Source: Misgurnus anguillicaudatus
Taxonomy: Eukaryota; Chordata; Actinopteri; Cypriniformes; Cobitidae
DNA: 64,000 bases
Direction of reading: 5' to 3'
NCBI RefSeq assembly: GCF_027580225.2
Contig: NC_073342.2
Location: forward strand, 14,149,501-14,213,500
Every line of letters starts with the position of its first letter. The first letter of the stretch is position 1. Below, one piece after another: positions 12,726-27,800 of this stretch. Both the position numbers and the translations under genes were made by a program. The notes below the pieces were generated by a model that worked only from the letters and a program-made list of their open reading frames with translations, made no database searches and was not told where the DNA came from.

Positions 12726-13780
12726 CAGTGTTGTTTTCGTCAGCAATGACAATAAAGAAATGATTTCGTTGACGCACCTTTTTTTATGACGATAACTTGA
12801 CGATGACTAATGGCTCTAAGGTGACGAAAACATGGCGAGAAGCTTTCGAGTTTTTGTTGACGAGACGGAACGAAAATGATTACGATGCATGTCATTTCTG
12901 CCTATTTTGCGTGAAATCTGTCTGTTTTTAGCTAAAAAGTATCAGCAATGCTGCCGCTTCCTATCCTTGTTTTGGGTACGCCCACCATCCGCCTGCCACC
13001 ATGCCGCGCACGCGCACCAGGTTTCACACAACAACAACACACCTGCGGCTGTGGCGAGTTCGAAGGACCGTGGCGGTGATGCCGATAAACGAAAACGACA
13101 AGATGATTTATGGATATACTTACAGTATAATCCATCAGAAAGAAAAACGGAATGCATATGGGAGACGACGGTAAATGTGGCCACAAACTAGGTGGGAAGA
13201 ATACCACCAACCTCAAGCGGCACCGGAAGGCATCACGCTAATATTTTTTTAAAGGTAACTAACAAGTCACGCTGTTAACATATCATATACATTCAATTTT
13301 ACTCGACAATCGGCTTGTGACACATTTCATGGTATCTACTTGTCAAACCTAAGCCCATTTCCAATACTTTTTGTGGTGTATTTAAATAACAAGGCAAGGC
13401 AAGCGTTTTTCAACTTTATAAGTGAGGTCTCAACGTAACACACAAACTCAACATGAGGCTATATCAGGCTTAACTTTTTTGTTATGACATATGCAGAAGG
13501 CACAACGGCAAGCCCTCAGGGACAACCTTAATGCACATTTTAATAGTATTAAATACATCACACTTTTTAACCTAAATTAATTTGTTAAAGACTACTTTTT
13601 TTTACTAAAATTGACTTAAACTTGACTAAAACCTTTTTGCGTTTTCATCGACTAAAACTTAACTAAAACCTTTTTGTGTTTTCGTTGACTAAAACTTGAC
13701 TAAAACTATCAAGTTTATAAGTGACTAAAATGTGACTAAAACTAAGACTAAAATTAAAAGGGCTGCCAAAAACAACACTG
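12726..13780 (+). mobile_element. Truncated hAT element with a BED zinc-finger remnant
   Basis: Ends CAGTGTTGTTTTCG and CCAAAAACAACACTG are inverted repeats. Near the right end ACTAAAACTTGACTAAAAC words recur. No clear 8-bp duplication remains. Internal frame fragments (about 13090-13240) encode a degenerate BED finger (see next entry). Confidence 0.7.
13095..13240 (+). pseudogene. hAT transposase BED-type zinc-finger fragment
   Basis: Reads DDLWIYLQYNPSERKTECIW in one frame, then, after a frame change near 13160, GKCGHKLGGKNTTNLKRH. This is the pattern of the N-terminal BED finger of hAT transposases (aromatic start, C..C, NTTNLKRH). The last expected histidine is changed and the catalytic domain is absent. 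Non-functional remnant. Confidence 0.7.
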
Positions 13781-14273
13781 GTGTGTTGCGCCTCCTGCAG
13801 CCATAGGAAAAATATTGAAACTCTTTGGTTATTTTTGAGCGCGATGCTAATGGTCTAATTAGATTCAATGGGTTATGCTAAGCTATGATAAAAATGATAC
13901 CGCCAGACCCGAAGATCAGCTGAATGGATTCCAAAACTGTAAAAATAAAATGTTTAACTCTAGGGGAGCTGGAAAATGAGCTTATTTTCAAAAAAAGTGG
14001 ACTGTCCCTTTAAGATGACTTGAGTGTGCGCCTTAAGGGTGCGTCATAGTTTAACAAATGTAACAGTATTTACATGGTGAATTATTTTAAGATTAAAGGG
14101 TTTAAGTCTAGGACAACGATATAACAAAGTGTTTGAAAAGGCATTTGAAAATAACTAAATGGGAAACATTTCTTAGACCTTCCATAACAATGTGACCTTT
14201 AAATAATAAGAAAGTTTAATAAAACTAAATGTTTGATACAGTACATGATGTGACTGTATATTGATGTAAGGTA

Positions 14274-15975
<1,702 letters not shown>

Positions 15976-15979
15976 AATT

Positions 15980-16160
15980 AATAAGCTTTACAATGAGGTT
16001 GTATTTGTTAACATTATTTCATGCATTAGCTAACATGAATTAACAATGAAAGTACTTCTATATCATTTACTAATCCTAAATTATATACATTTTAGCATTT
16101 ACTAATACATCAAAAGTTTATAATCAGTTATAATTAATAACATTAGCCAATGAGACTGTT
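15980..16160. repeat. Dispersed repeat (AGGTTGTATTTGTTAACATT family), short copy
   Basis: CAATGAGGTTGTATTTGTTAACATT and GCTAACATGAATTAACAATGAA match the longer copy at 52868-53155. Confidence 0.6.
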
Positions 16161-16419
16161 CTCCAAAAATAATGACCTAATAGTTTATTTGTGCAAGCAG
16201 CTTATTACGACGTCAAGTTACGTGTGACTTAAGTGTGACTTATACATCAAATTAGCTGCATTTCATTTTCTGCGTTTGTAAATGTAGAAATAGTTTCATA
16301 AACATTTATGGTTTTAAAGATATTTTGGAGCATCTAACCCCATCCTTACCCTAAACCCAACCAGTTCTCAACCATATGAACACAACACACAGACACAAGT
16401 ATTAATTGCATAAAATTAC

Positions 16420-17317
16420 CACACGTCACGTTCTTAGCTGACGTAATGACGCAGTCAGTCGCGACAGCCGATAGCGCTTCACATTCTTGGCTGACGTAAT
16501 GACGCGGTCGGTCACGACAGCTGATAGCGCTTCACATTCTTAGCTGACGTAATGACGCAGTCAGTCGCGAAAACCGATAACGCTTCATATTCTTAGCTAA
16601 CGTAATGACGCAGTCAGTCACAACAGCTGATAGCGCTTCACATACTAAGATAACGAAATGACGCAGTCGGTCACAACAGCTGATAGCGCTTCAGATTCTT
16701 AGCTGCCGTAATGACGCAGTCGGTCGCGACAGTCGATAGCGCTTCACATTCTTAGCTGAAGTAATGACGCAGTTGGTCGCGACAGCCGATAGCGCTTCAC
16801 ATTCTTAGCTGAAGTAATGACGCAGTTGGTTGCGACAGCCAATAGAGCTTCACATTCTTAGCTGAAGTAATGACGCAGTTGGTCGCGACAGCTGATAGCG
16901 CTTCACATTCTTAGCTAACGTAATGACGCAGTCGGTCACAACAGCTGATAGCGCTTCATATTCTTAGCTGACGTAATGACGCAGTCGGTCGCGACAGCCG
17001 ATAGCATTTCACATTCTTAGCTGACGTAATGATGTAGGCGGTCACGACAGCCAGTAGCGCTTTACATTCTTAGCTGACATAATGACACGGTAGGTCACGA
17101 CAGCCAATAGCGCTTCACATTCTTAGCTGACGTAATGATGCGGTCGGTCAAGACGGCCGATAGGGCTTCACATTCTTAGCTGCTGTAATGACGCGGTCGT
17201 TCACGACAGCCAATAGCGCTTCACATTCTTAGCTGACGTAATGATGTAGGCAGTCATGACAAGCCAGTAGCGCTTTACATTCTTAGCTGGCATAATGACA
17301 CGGTGGGTCACGACAGC
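16420..17317 (+). repeat. 53-bp minisatellite array, about 17 copies
   Basis: The unit CTTCACATTCTTAGCTGACG followed by TAATGACGCAGTCGGTCGCG and ACAGCCGATAGCG repeats head to tail with a 53-bp period and about 5-15% divergence between units. Most units keep TGACGTAA, a CRE/ATF-like octamer, and a GGTCGCGAC core. The array ends exactly where a hAT-like end begins (17318). Confidence 0.95.
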
Positions 17318-19564
17318 CAGAGATGGGCATAAATACATGGAAATGTATTTCAAATACAAATACAAAATACTGTGTTGAAAAATGTATTTAAATACAAATA
17401 CAAAAGACTGTGTGGAAAATTGTATTTAAATACAAATACAGTATTTTGTATTTTGAAAATACACAAAATACATGTGAAATTGGTGATTCAGTGCAAGTAT
17501 CCCTATTGAAATCTATCTGGGTCTATTTCTGAATGCCAAAAAGCATTTAGATGTGTGCAACTGCTTAGAAACTTTCGTTTTATTTTACATACCTCATTGT
17601 TTGAGATATCTTTGTTATGACAACTCGACATAAACCAATACAACACAACTTGCTATAAATCATAAACAATAATTATCAAACTTAAGAAACTACCTAGCTT
17701 TGTGGGTTAACATTACATTAAACTGTCATTTAAATGTCATTAAGTGTTAATACTTTGTCAAAAATTTTAGTAATACTCGGTCAAATAAACATTATGAACT
17801 GAAGAATATTCATGATGCTGTTATAAAACCATTTAACAGAGTATTAACACTTAATGACAAATAATATTTGTACCACTGTAGTTGAGGTCAAGAAAAATAT
17901 TCATGATGCTGTTATAAAACTATTTTACAGAGTATTAACACTTTATGACATTTTAATGACAAATTCAGTTTGTATCACTGGTAAAAAGTGGTCAGTTGTG
18001 TTGTCTTGGTTGGTGTCGGGTTGTCATAACAAAGACATCTCAAACAATGTCATCTTTGCAATAAAAATGACATAATTGAACAAATGACACTTAATGACAG
18101 TAGTCATAAACGTCAATAAAATCTCCTTCATATTCATGACATGTGTCATGTCATGGTTATGAAGGTGTCATGTCAGCCTTATGAACACCCATTCAAGTAA
18201 AGTGATGTTTTATAAAAACATAAAATATTTTTCATGTATCGTCAAAATGACCCACAACCTAATCAGTTTTTATGTGAAGAAATCCACGTATTTACAAACT
18301 TCTCACGAGACGAGTGTTTGATAAATTATTCGGCAAACTACTTCCTCTGCTTTTTGATGGTTTTGAGAACAATTACTCAGGAGTTGCCCTCTGTCATTTC
18401 ACAGAATTATACAACTGAAAGCACGTCAAGCATAAAAGTCTTGTAGGTTTACTGAGGAGCATGCAGGTTCAGCAGGTTCACGTCATAGAGTAGAGCCATG
18501 CGAATTGCAAAAGTGTAAACAAGGCTTCAACTGCACAAAGCTAAAAAGAAATCAGCAACTGTGTGCTGATTCCACCACTTGCCGCGTCACATGTGAAAGG
18601 GCCTTTAAAGGAAAGCACCACCGTTTTTCAATATTTTACTATGTTCTTACCTCAACTTAGATGAATGAATACATACCTATCTTTTTTCAATACGTGCACT
18701 TTATCTTTGCACAGCGTGTCATGAATGTGTTAGCATTTAGCCTAGTCCAATTTATTCCTTAGGATCCAAACAGGGAAGAATTTAGAAGCCACCAAACACT
18801 TCCATGTTTTCCCTATTTAAAGACTGTTATGCGAGTAGTTACACGCGTAAGTATGGTGACAGAAAATAAAACGTAGTGATTTTTAAGTGGATAAAAAATG
18901 AGAACTATATTGTAAGCGAAAGAGCACTTAGTTTGCAGTACTTTAACCTCTGGCGCAGTAACCATTACTCCTGTGAAGATGTTACTGCGCGCTGAGGTCG
19001 AAATGCTGCAAACGAAGTGCTCTTCCTCCATGCATTGAAAATAGATAGTTATGTATTCATTTGTCTAAGTTGAGGTAAGAACATAGTAAAATATTGAAAA
19101 ATAGTGGTTTTCCTTAAAGTCAAAAGTGTAGGCCTATTTGTCAGCGTTTCACACTCTCTCAGTCGTGCATTAAACTGCATGCCGCCAACGTGCAAGTGTG
19201 AATCTGAATTTCCTTTCGCGACAGTTATAATAACACAAATCACATCACACCCAGTAATTCAATCCCCCTGCTTTTTTTCCCACTCCAACATTTGAATTAT
19301 TGCCCACTAAAAGCGGCACAGATATATTTGCTTACCTTAACTCTGTTGTCTGGTCTGAACTAGTTGATGCATGAAAACAGCACCCTGACTGGTTGACTGG
19401 CTCAAAGTATTTTGAGTATTTTAAAAATACAAAAATACTCATCTTAAATGTATTTAAATACAAATTACATTTCATTTTTTCCAAAGGCTTTAAAATACAA
19501 AATACTATTTTGTATTTTAAATACGTATTTTAAATACATGTATTTGAAATACTGCCCATCCCTG
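17318..19564. mobile_element. hAT-like element (CAGRGATGGGCA ends), about 2.2 kb
   Basis: Left end CAGAGATGGGCATAAATACA and right end GTATTTGAAATACTGCCCATCCCTG are inverted repeats, each followed inward by long AAATACAAATAC runs. No transposase frame survives. A second inverted-repeat element (18605-19116) is nested within it. The flanking 8-mers differ. Confidence 0.7.
18605..19116. mobile_element. Nested inverted-repeat element
   Basis: The left arm TTCAATATTTTACTATGTTC and right arm (complement in ACATAGTAAAATATTGAAAA) extend over about 50 bp, starting TTAAAGGAAAGCACCACC. MITE-like, no frame. Confidence 0.75.
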
Positions 19565-22516
19565 TGAATGCCTAATATGAAACATGAACAGAATAATATA
19601 ATTATGTGTCATTTTCAATGAAACATTATGAAATGATGGAAAACGTGAATATATTACTTATACATGTTGTGTGTTTAAGATACATAAAACACCAGCTAAA
19701 AAATCTGGCTGTCATTTCATGTTTAAAATGTCACATCCACTGCACAATGTTGTCAAAACAAAATGCATAATTTGAGAGGTGATAACAGTGACACTTTTGG
19801 GTCATAAAATGATAAATAGCAAACAAACTCCTGAATTCTACACCGCCACATATACAGTATTGACATTTTTAGATGTTGTATGTATACAAATAAAAAAACT
19901 AGTGAGTGCCAACACAGTTTTTACAAAAAATGATAGGCCACAGGGCCAAAAACAGCCATACGCACGTGTGTTTGCATCACTGCATTCACTGGCCATCACG
20001 TTGTAGTTTGAGTGTTTACTTTCGAACAGAGCCATCGTAATCTATACTCGGTCCCCCGGGCTCTCTCTTCATCTGCCTCTAAAACTCTTCTTTCATTTGA
20101 AGCCTAATCTCGCAAAGCTCCAGCGAGCACATATTTTTCATTTGATTACAGGGGCCACCAAAAGAGATGGGCGCCACAGATAGCACCATCGCCACGGTGA
20201 TAACATCACCACTCGGATGATAGAACCATCTCCACGGCAACCCGATCAAGTAACGGGGCGGCTGGAAGAAAAGGTAGGTACCATTAAATCAGCCGTGTTA
20301 AAACACAACGCTAAAACATAACCCAGTGCCATGAATTTTCGCCGTTAGATTACACAGCTGATATCAGAGCTGTTTGAATATGCAAATGCTTTCCACCAGC
20401 TAAACAGGTTTTTTATTCCAGCCATCATCCCGGGTCAATTTGCAGACGTTTGGGACATTAGGATTACACTGATAACAGCTCGGTTTCCTAGTATAATGAC
20501 GCGGAGTTAATCTGCAAATTTGTGGCAAATATACACATAGTGTTTCAACAGCGAGATGTTCCTTCTATTTTAATACTGTAATGAAGCTGTTTTTCTGCTT
20601 TTAGTTTGTTTGCTCTATTGACTGAACATGGCTTTAATGAGGCCAGAAATGTTCTTTACAAACAATTTCGTATTAGTCAGAACCTACTAAAGTGAGTTGA
20701 TGATGACAACAAACAGCAGGAAAATTGAGGATAATGGCTGAGATAGGAACTGCTGTTCTGGAAGTCAGTATTGAAAGAGCATATTGCAAAAGTGGTTGGA
20801 TGTTTTTGTGTTATATTTTACATTGTTGCTGTTTTTCTGAATTCTCTGCTGCCTTGTGTTGTTTTCCTTACATTTTGTTAAATGTAAACAGTCTGTCTAG
20901 CTGACGTCCAAAGTGTACGCATTACGTAATTATCGTCATCAGGAGGGTCTGTCATCGTCTGCACACCCCAGGAAATTTTTAATACCGTGCAGACGGTACA
21001 CATATAAAAGCGCATGTGCAATAAAAATGTTTAGACAGCCCTGTAGGTGGCAATACACCGCGGTCACACAAACCATTGTCTTTATTTTCTTCTTTACAAG
21101 ATAAAAAACACAATTTTCTGTTACAAACTTTCACATAGCATCTTTAGGTTATAAGAACATTAAAAATTCTAATCCATAATTTGATTTTCAAAGATTTATT
21201 ATAAAAACTGATTATTTTTTCCGCAAAATGCAATAAATGAAAAAAAGAGAAAAAAGTTTTTTTTTAAATGCTATAAATCTATTGAATCAATGTATAAATG
21301 TGCATTCATCTTTACCATTTTAAATTAATTTAGTTGACTAGTGGTATACCCTGATTAAAAAAATAAACATTAATGGCATTAATCAAAACACTTACTTTAT
21401 CATATTAAGAACACTGTCATTACTGCTGTCATACTTGGGATGTCATCGCTGAACTTTTTTGACAGCAATCAGCTGTAAAATGTTTTGGTTGTGCTCGTTT
21501 TTCGTTGACTTAATAATGGAAAGTTTTTCATAAGATCCCTTGAGGTCAATGTGTTAGCATGACAGAAGCTTGATAACACTGAAAATGTTCAATAATTTGT
21601 TGTAGCGAAGTCTTTCAAATGTATCTGAACAGAAATTGACTTCTAAAAATTAACCGACCCTGAGAAAATATTTACTGGAGCAAAAAGTGTGACAACTCTC
21701 CTTGGTCTCGCCAACTGCTTGTAGCAAATATTCTAGCATAACCGAAAGTTAAACCACTAATAAAATTGTCAAATTTCAACATTTATTATACTTTTGTCTA
21801 CATGCAAACAGGTTGAAATCATTTGCAGCATGAATGCAAACTCCAACAAACGTTCAAGTAGTACTATACAAACATTTTAGTCTTCAACGCTGGTCAGATG
21901 CATTTGCTAAACACAGAGCCATATATATGATTCTGGAACATTCTGATCATCTAAACCTAATAAAACTCATAAGGTACTTTCCATTGGCCCCGAAGGGACT
22001 CTGCTATGCCCTTTAGTGGCTGGCTTTTTGTGCTAATAACACAGCTTTCCTGAATTAAATTTCTCTCCATCTCTCTAACGAGGTAACCTTTCCAGATACC
22101 CACTAATAATATTACTTTTCCACCTATTGGGTCTGGAGAAGGGCCACGGGGAGCGAATGTGTTTCACAGAGCTCCGGGATGCTTCTAAATGAGAAAACGT
22201 CACTACTCGCTTCACTTTTGTGAGATACATAGACTTGTATACAAACGCCAGTGTTGGAGAAGATACATTACGGTGCATATGCATTTCCACAGGGTACACA
22301 CACCTTTATGGATTAAATGCACTGTAGGTCACTTTGGATAGAAGCATCTGCCAAATGCAAAATACCTCATTCATCGACTCTACTAAAGGTGTCAGGCTAG
22401 TTTAATATAATTTTAGTACCCTAGTACCTTTAATACCACATATTCTATTTTTTTTCTTATTTATTTACTGTTTTAGCTTTAATGCTATATGCAGCTACAT
22501 GTAAAGCAACCTACGA
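19565..22516. other. Gene-free stretch with one splice-bounded non-coding segment
   Basis: At 20151-20272 an acceptor (TTTTCATTTGATTACAG) and donor (AAAAG|GTAGGT) enclose 122 nt, but all three frames have stops. It might be a non-coding exon. It holds two related CACCATCGCCACGG / ACCATCTCCACGG words. A SINE tail fragment is at 22320-22360. Nothing else seen. Confidence 0.35.
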
Positions 22517-23291
22517 TATGGAGGACCATAAGAGTCATGCAAAATGTAATAAAGAACTTCAATATTTAATAACTACTTGGACAATAAAAATTGCAATTAA
22601 TACATTTGTTTAAAAACTCATTAATTAATCTATAAATAAATAGACAAAGTTAAAAAAAATCATTATGTAACATTTTATTAGGCCATAAAAAGTGAGATAA
22701 AAATAATGTAGAAATGAAATATTAATCCATTAATAAATAGTTCAAATTAATATAACAATTTACAAAAACAACATAAAACACTTCACATCATTTTAAATTT
22801 CACCTACAAATTCCCAATTAAATAATGGAATCCCAAAATGCACTTCAAAAAGCGACCCAAAAAGAGAAACAAATGACTGGACCCATAAATTGAACCACAA
22901 ATACAGGTTTAAATTCCGTTTAACATTTCTGTTTTTGGTTCTCCTTATTCTTTTCGCTATTCGATTTGCTTTTTGTTTTAGCCTCTCTATTTAGCTTTTC
23001 CGTGACTCTTTGGGTCCTCATCCGAGATCAATAAATCTCCGCATGACGTACAATCAGAGCCAATCAGCGAGCTTGTTACATCCACCTGGCCATGGCTAAT
23101 TTGCATTTCTCATTTGACCATTTGAAAGGACCCAAAGAGTCACGATTGTTTTGTAACTTTTGTAACTTTGTCTATTTATTTATAGATTAATTAATGATTT
23201 TTTTAAACAAATGTATTAATTGCTATTTTTATTGTCCAGGTAATTATTAAATATTGAAGTTCTTTATTGCATGACCCTTGTAGTCCTCCAT
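22517..23291. mobile_element. Large fold-back element, about 140-bp arms
   Basis: The arm 22517-22655 (TATGGAGGACCATAAGAGTC ... ATTAATCTATAAATAAATAG) recurs inverted at 23165-23291 (CTATTTATTTATAGATTAAT ... GTAGTCCTCCATA). A second inner pair around CCCAAAGAGTCACG (23120s) and CGTGACTCTTTGGG (23000s) lies between. No frame. Confidence 0.8.
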
Positions 23292-24542
23292 ACTACAATA
23301 CTACATTTTATGACCTTTAATGTAATAACAAACCCTTGACAACACATACAAAAAGTTAAAACTTGGCAATACCTTACAAATAAACAGCAGATTTCTTTTT
23401 TTTTTCAAATTTACAGAGTGACCGGCTGTTTGCGAACTAAATTAGATACACGGCGTCAGGAGCGACACCTTGTTGTGTTTCATTCGCTGCACCACTCCAC
23501 GTTTCCAATTGTGTTCGGGCAGATTGAAATGGCTGCTCTATTTTCCCGCTCTGCATCGGAGAGGATGGGGTGAGAATGGATGTGAATGAACTCATTGAAC
23601 ACCACCTAAATAATCTACGGCTTAAGTGTAGGAACCCGGGAAGGGTAACCACAGCAGAGGCCGATAGCGCGGCTCAGGTATGGGCTCAGTCTCCACGTTA
23701 TCATGCGACACAAAAGCCAGGCTTTTATCCGCGCCACTGAATAGGCTTGTATCTGCCTTTCTAGGAAAAAGATTAGTAAGCGAGTGCAAGGCTGAGAAAA
23801 TACAGTGCAGTAATGTTTTCTGCGTCATACATTCATATGGGTTTGTGGGTGCGCGCTTGGTGGCATTTAAGAAAACGCAAAAAAACATAGATGAAAGACG
23901 AGCTTTGAAGCTTTTACATATCAGATGTGACCGGATTACGCAATATGAAAAGTACCAATTACGAACTTCTCTGAAAATCATAATTACGCCGTGACCTCTC
24001 TTCCCTTGAAGAGTCATTTCCTTTCAAGTAAAGATCTAGTTCCTCCTTCATCGCTCAATGTTCTGTGTGTGGAAATCTATGTAGGATACATGCTGTACAA
24101 ACAACCCCGGTGATGCGCAGTCATGCGGGCTCGGAGACAAAGACACAGTGCTGCTTCTTGATGTATTTCTTTCTGGTTTTCCCCATAGCACATGGACATT
24201 AATCACTGAGAGGATGTGTCATTGACAGACAGCTGGATATCCCAGCATGCACGCTGGGAGAAAAAATTGAAGTCTTTCTCCACATATTCTTAATCCTTAC
24301 GTCCTGCATTTTGTTCTAGATACCTTTATCTCTATGTGTATGTATATGTGAACCCACCACAGAGGTCACTTTTCAAATGTGTGTTACTTGACAAACACGT
24401 CAAACGCGTGAAATTTTTACACAAGATGATCTACACACATGTCGGAGATGGACAATTTGGCATCTCCAATTTACCTAATCTGCATGCCTTTGGGGTGTGG
24501 GAGGAAGCTGGGGTCTCTCCTGGGGACTTTGCTACCCACTAA
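23292..24542. other. Gene-free stretch, nothing recognised
   Basis: A 24-bp word GAAAGACGAGCTTTGAAGCT at about 23892 is shared with 12210-12235 next to the minisatellite. Frames at 23622-24017 on both strands lack coding features. Confidence 0.4.
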
Positions 24543-24876
24543 GGCCCTGTTTACATTAGAGCAGTTCCATTTAAAAAGGGCATTTTAAAATAAAAAAGAT
24601 CCTCGTTTATACTGGCATTTTAAAAAGAATCTTCTTCCATACTATACACGACCATAAACGCATGAAACATGACCAATCACGTAACTTGGCATGCGCATAA
24701 AAGTGTAAAATAACTTTATTACTCTAATAATAGCTTACCTTTGCATTTATGCAGCCTAGGGGTGTGCGATATTGACAAAAATTCATACGGGAACCTTTGC
24801 CGGCAACTACAACAGACACTATTTTTGAACCTATAAAAATGTGTTTGGGAAAGTCTTATATTGTTATAGCTCCCCC

Positions 24877-27800
24877 CAGAGCCGGATTAACCCAAAGGCA
24901 AACTAGGCACGTGCCTAGGGCCCGATTGGCGGGATGGGGCCCAGACAGAGGGGGAATTTTTTTTTTTTTTTTTTTACAAATGTCCCATCTACAATTTCGC
25001 AGCTGTCGGGCGGGATCCCCGTATGTCCAAAACCATTGTTTTTCAGGAAATTAAAAAAACGCTGTATTTTTTAAGTTATTAAACATTATTTCATTAAAGA
25101 CGAGCTTTATGACTCGGGAGCAGAGAGATACGAACTTGTGCTCTCATTGACTGCGTTTACATGCAGCCAATAACCCGTTCAAATCCGGAATATTAGCAAT
25201 AACCCGGTCGCGCACGTCCATGTAAACACCGGCAAAAACCCGAATATGCTAATATTCCTGTTTTTAAAATCCCGAATATTACCCCTGGGTTACCTCTTTT
25301 CTAGCCCGAAATTTTGGTCATGTAAACGCGCATCGGGATATTCCCATCAAAAGGAACATTGATTTGTGTTCTGCGCATGTTCTATTCGCAAGGAATCTTG
25401 GTCTTTTGAGTAGAGGAACTTCTTGTATACACTTTTAGAGCGAGGAGGAAACCAATTGCAACAACCGCGCTTTGCACGTTAAATTAATATATTGCTATGC
25501 CCTTCTTGTTTTTCACATCATACATGTATAATAAAGTTCAAATAGATTGTCAATAGTTATGAGAGTAACTTGTTTTTTTTTGTGAATTTGAATTCAAAAT
25601 GTAATACTATGCTATTCATATTTCGTTGAATACAGTGAATGTGTGAAAAAAGTGAAAGATGACAAAATAACTGCAAAGCGTCGTCTGCATAGATGCAGTT
25701 TCTAAGATTAAAATTACTTTAATTTAACTGATCCACACAAATACAAAGCGGCATAATATAACTGATTGCTTACCAGCATTAAAACCACTTAAAATAAAAA
25801 CCTTAGGTTTTTTCTTTGTATGCAGCGTCCGCTCTGTGGATTAGGATGTTGCAATAACGCCGGTGGCTTTATTATTAACTGACTGAATACTTGACTCTTA
25901 CCTGACATTTAGATATGAAAGTTTACCATCAACAGTACCTGCGCGAAACATTAAACATTGATGATCATCTGCCGACTCGACTGTTTCTGCACGTCCTCAG
26001 TCCGCTTAATTAACGGCTTTTCGTTCTAGCCGCGTGAGCTAAACATTTTTGTTCTGTACTTTTTTACTTGCATGTATTTCTACATATTTTCGGCCAAGTA
26101 ACACTCAGGATATAATGTAAGTTATTATAGATAGCATAAAAGCTTGTTCTGAAAGGATGACAATTATAAAAACGATCTTTCCAGCTTAATTTAGCCAAAA
26201 TAATGATTTATTCGTTTTCATACTTTATATATGTTAATTTATCTACTAATATATTATTGAAAATGCCATAAATAAATATTCATTGCCTTCTGTAAGCTAT
26301 TGCATTCGTTTTGTACATTTATAGGTGCATAAATACTGTCTAATTTAAATTTCTTTAAAACGTGGTTGTTCTCTATTTACCGATGCTCTGTAAATTTGCA
26401 CTTAAAAACCTTCTTGTTAGAAAATTGTTCTTCAATTAATTTTTTTTCAAAAATATATTTAGCTGAAGGCTAGTATATAGCTTGTTAATCTTTTTATCAA
26501 AAAAAGAAAAGACATGTAACTTAGCCTACCCTGCTTCTACATCGGTGCAGCTTGTTCTGGATTTAAATAATACTTTTATTTTAGTAAATGAAGGCAGTAA
26601 AACCGCAAAGCGCACTAGTGAGCCACGCAAAATCACCGCATTTACCTTTCAATCACAGTTTACATCGGGATATTGCCAATTCCATGTATACAGGGGTAAC
26701 TCTCTCTGCTCACGCATGTAAACGGGTTATTCCGAATGTTTCAGAAACCCGAAACCCGACCTTAACTCGACCATAACCCGAATATTGACAGCATGTAAAC
26801 GCAGTCACTGATAAAAATGGTACGGACACAGACGTCGCCGCTGCCAGCAGTGTTCAACAAATACTGCGGTCACATTGAGCCTTAAAGACGATGCTTCAAT
26901 AGTTAACCAAAGCTGACTGTAGTATACATCTTACTAAACTCGATTTTAAGTTTTACGATCTATAAGTGAGGCAATACAAAACACGATGAGCGGACTGCTG
27001 TCTAATAAGTGGAAATGAATCTGCTCGCAAACTTACCTTCGTGGCTCACGCGCTTCCTTCTGCACAGAAGCATTACAGCTATCGAGTTTTAATAAATGTA
27101 CTCAAACCTAACTATTTTCACTTGTTAGTGCCTAACAAACAGAAGTATTATATTAATTAAACAGCCATTTTATCTTCAATAAATAAAACATTACTTGTGT
27201 TTAACATTCACAAAATAATTTAATGGTGGTATGCAAAACATTCAATTTAATTCAAAATTGAATTCAATAAAAACATTGCTGCTTGTGTTTTACATGCACA
27301 AAATAATTTAATGGTGGTATCCAAAACATTCAATTTAATAACAGTATTATATTAGATACATTTTAAAACTTCAATGCATGTATGATAAGACTAGTAATAC
27401 GTAAATATTTAAAATACATCAATAACTGATATCATAGGTTAACACAGATAAAATCATAGTTAAGTCTTTCCATTACTGAGTGTATTTGTGTTTGTGAGTT
27501 TATGACTGTTGTTGTCTGAGGTGGTGACTCGGATGGGGACGCCAGTCATCAGAATGGTTGATTTTCAAGTTCATAGTTCTAATCTGTACCTGACAGAGTT
27601 CCTTTAAGGACACAGACATGGTTGCTGCAAAAATAAATAAATAAAGGACAAAAGATCATTTCCCTACGTTATATAAGGCATGTTTGCGTATAATAACGAG
27701 GCAAAAAAAAAACAGTTCCTTGCATAATAATTCATGACTGCAATGGCAAGATTTTTTTTCTTTAAGCCCCACAAAAATCACGTTATATACCAAACATGAT

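Larger units (their letters stand above)
12361..14013. mobile_element. Fold-back element interrupted by a hAT element
   Basis: The arm 12361-12520 is the inverted match of 13800-13945 (for example AGCTGATCTCCAGGTCTGG against CCAGACCCGAAGATCAGCT, and CCAAAGAGTTTCAATATTTTTCCTA against its complement). The right terminus reads GGACTGTCCCTTTAAG. The matching left terminus is eroded. Confidence 0.65.

Noticed and set aside
12889..13191. 100-codon frame as an independent gene
   Set aside because: It is inside a hAT element, breaks off by frameshift and carries only a damaged BED finger.
16420..17317. Regularly spaced repeats that might suggest a CRISPR array
   Set aside because: The whole 53-bp unit is repeated with no unique spacers, and the setting is vertebrate, so it is a minisatellite.
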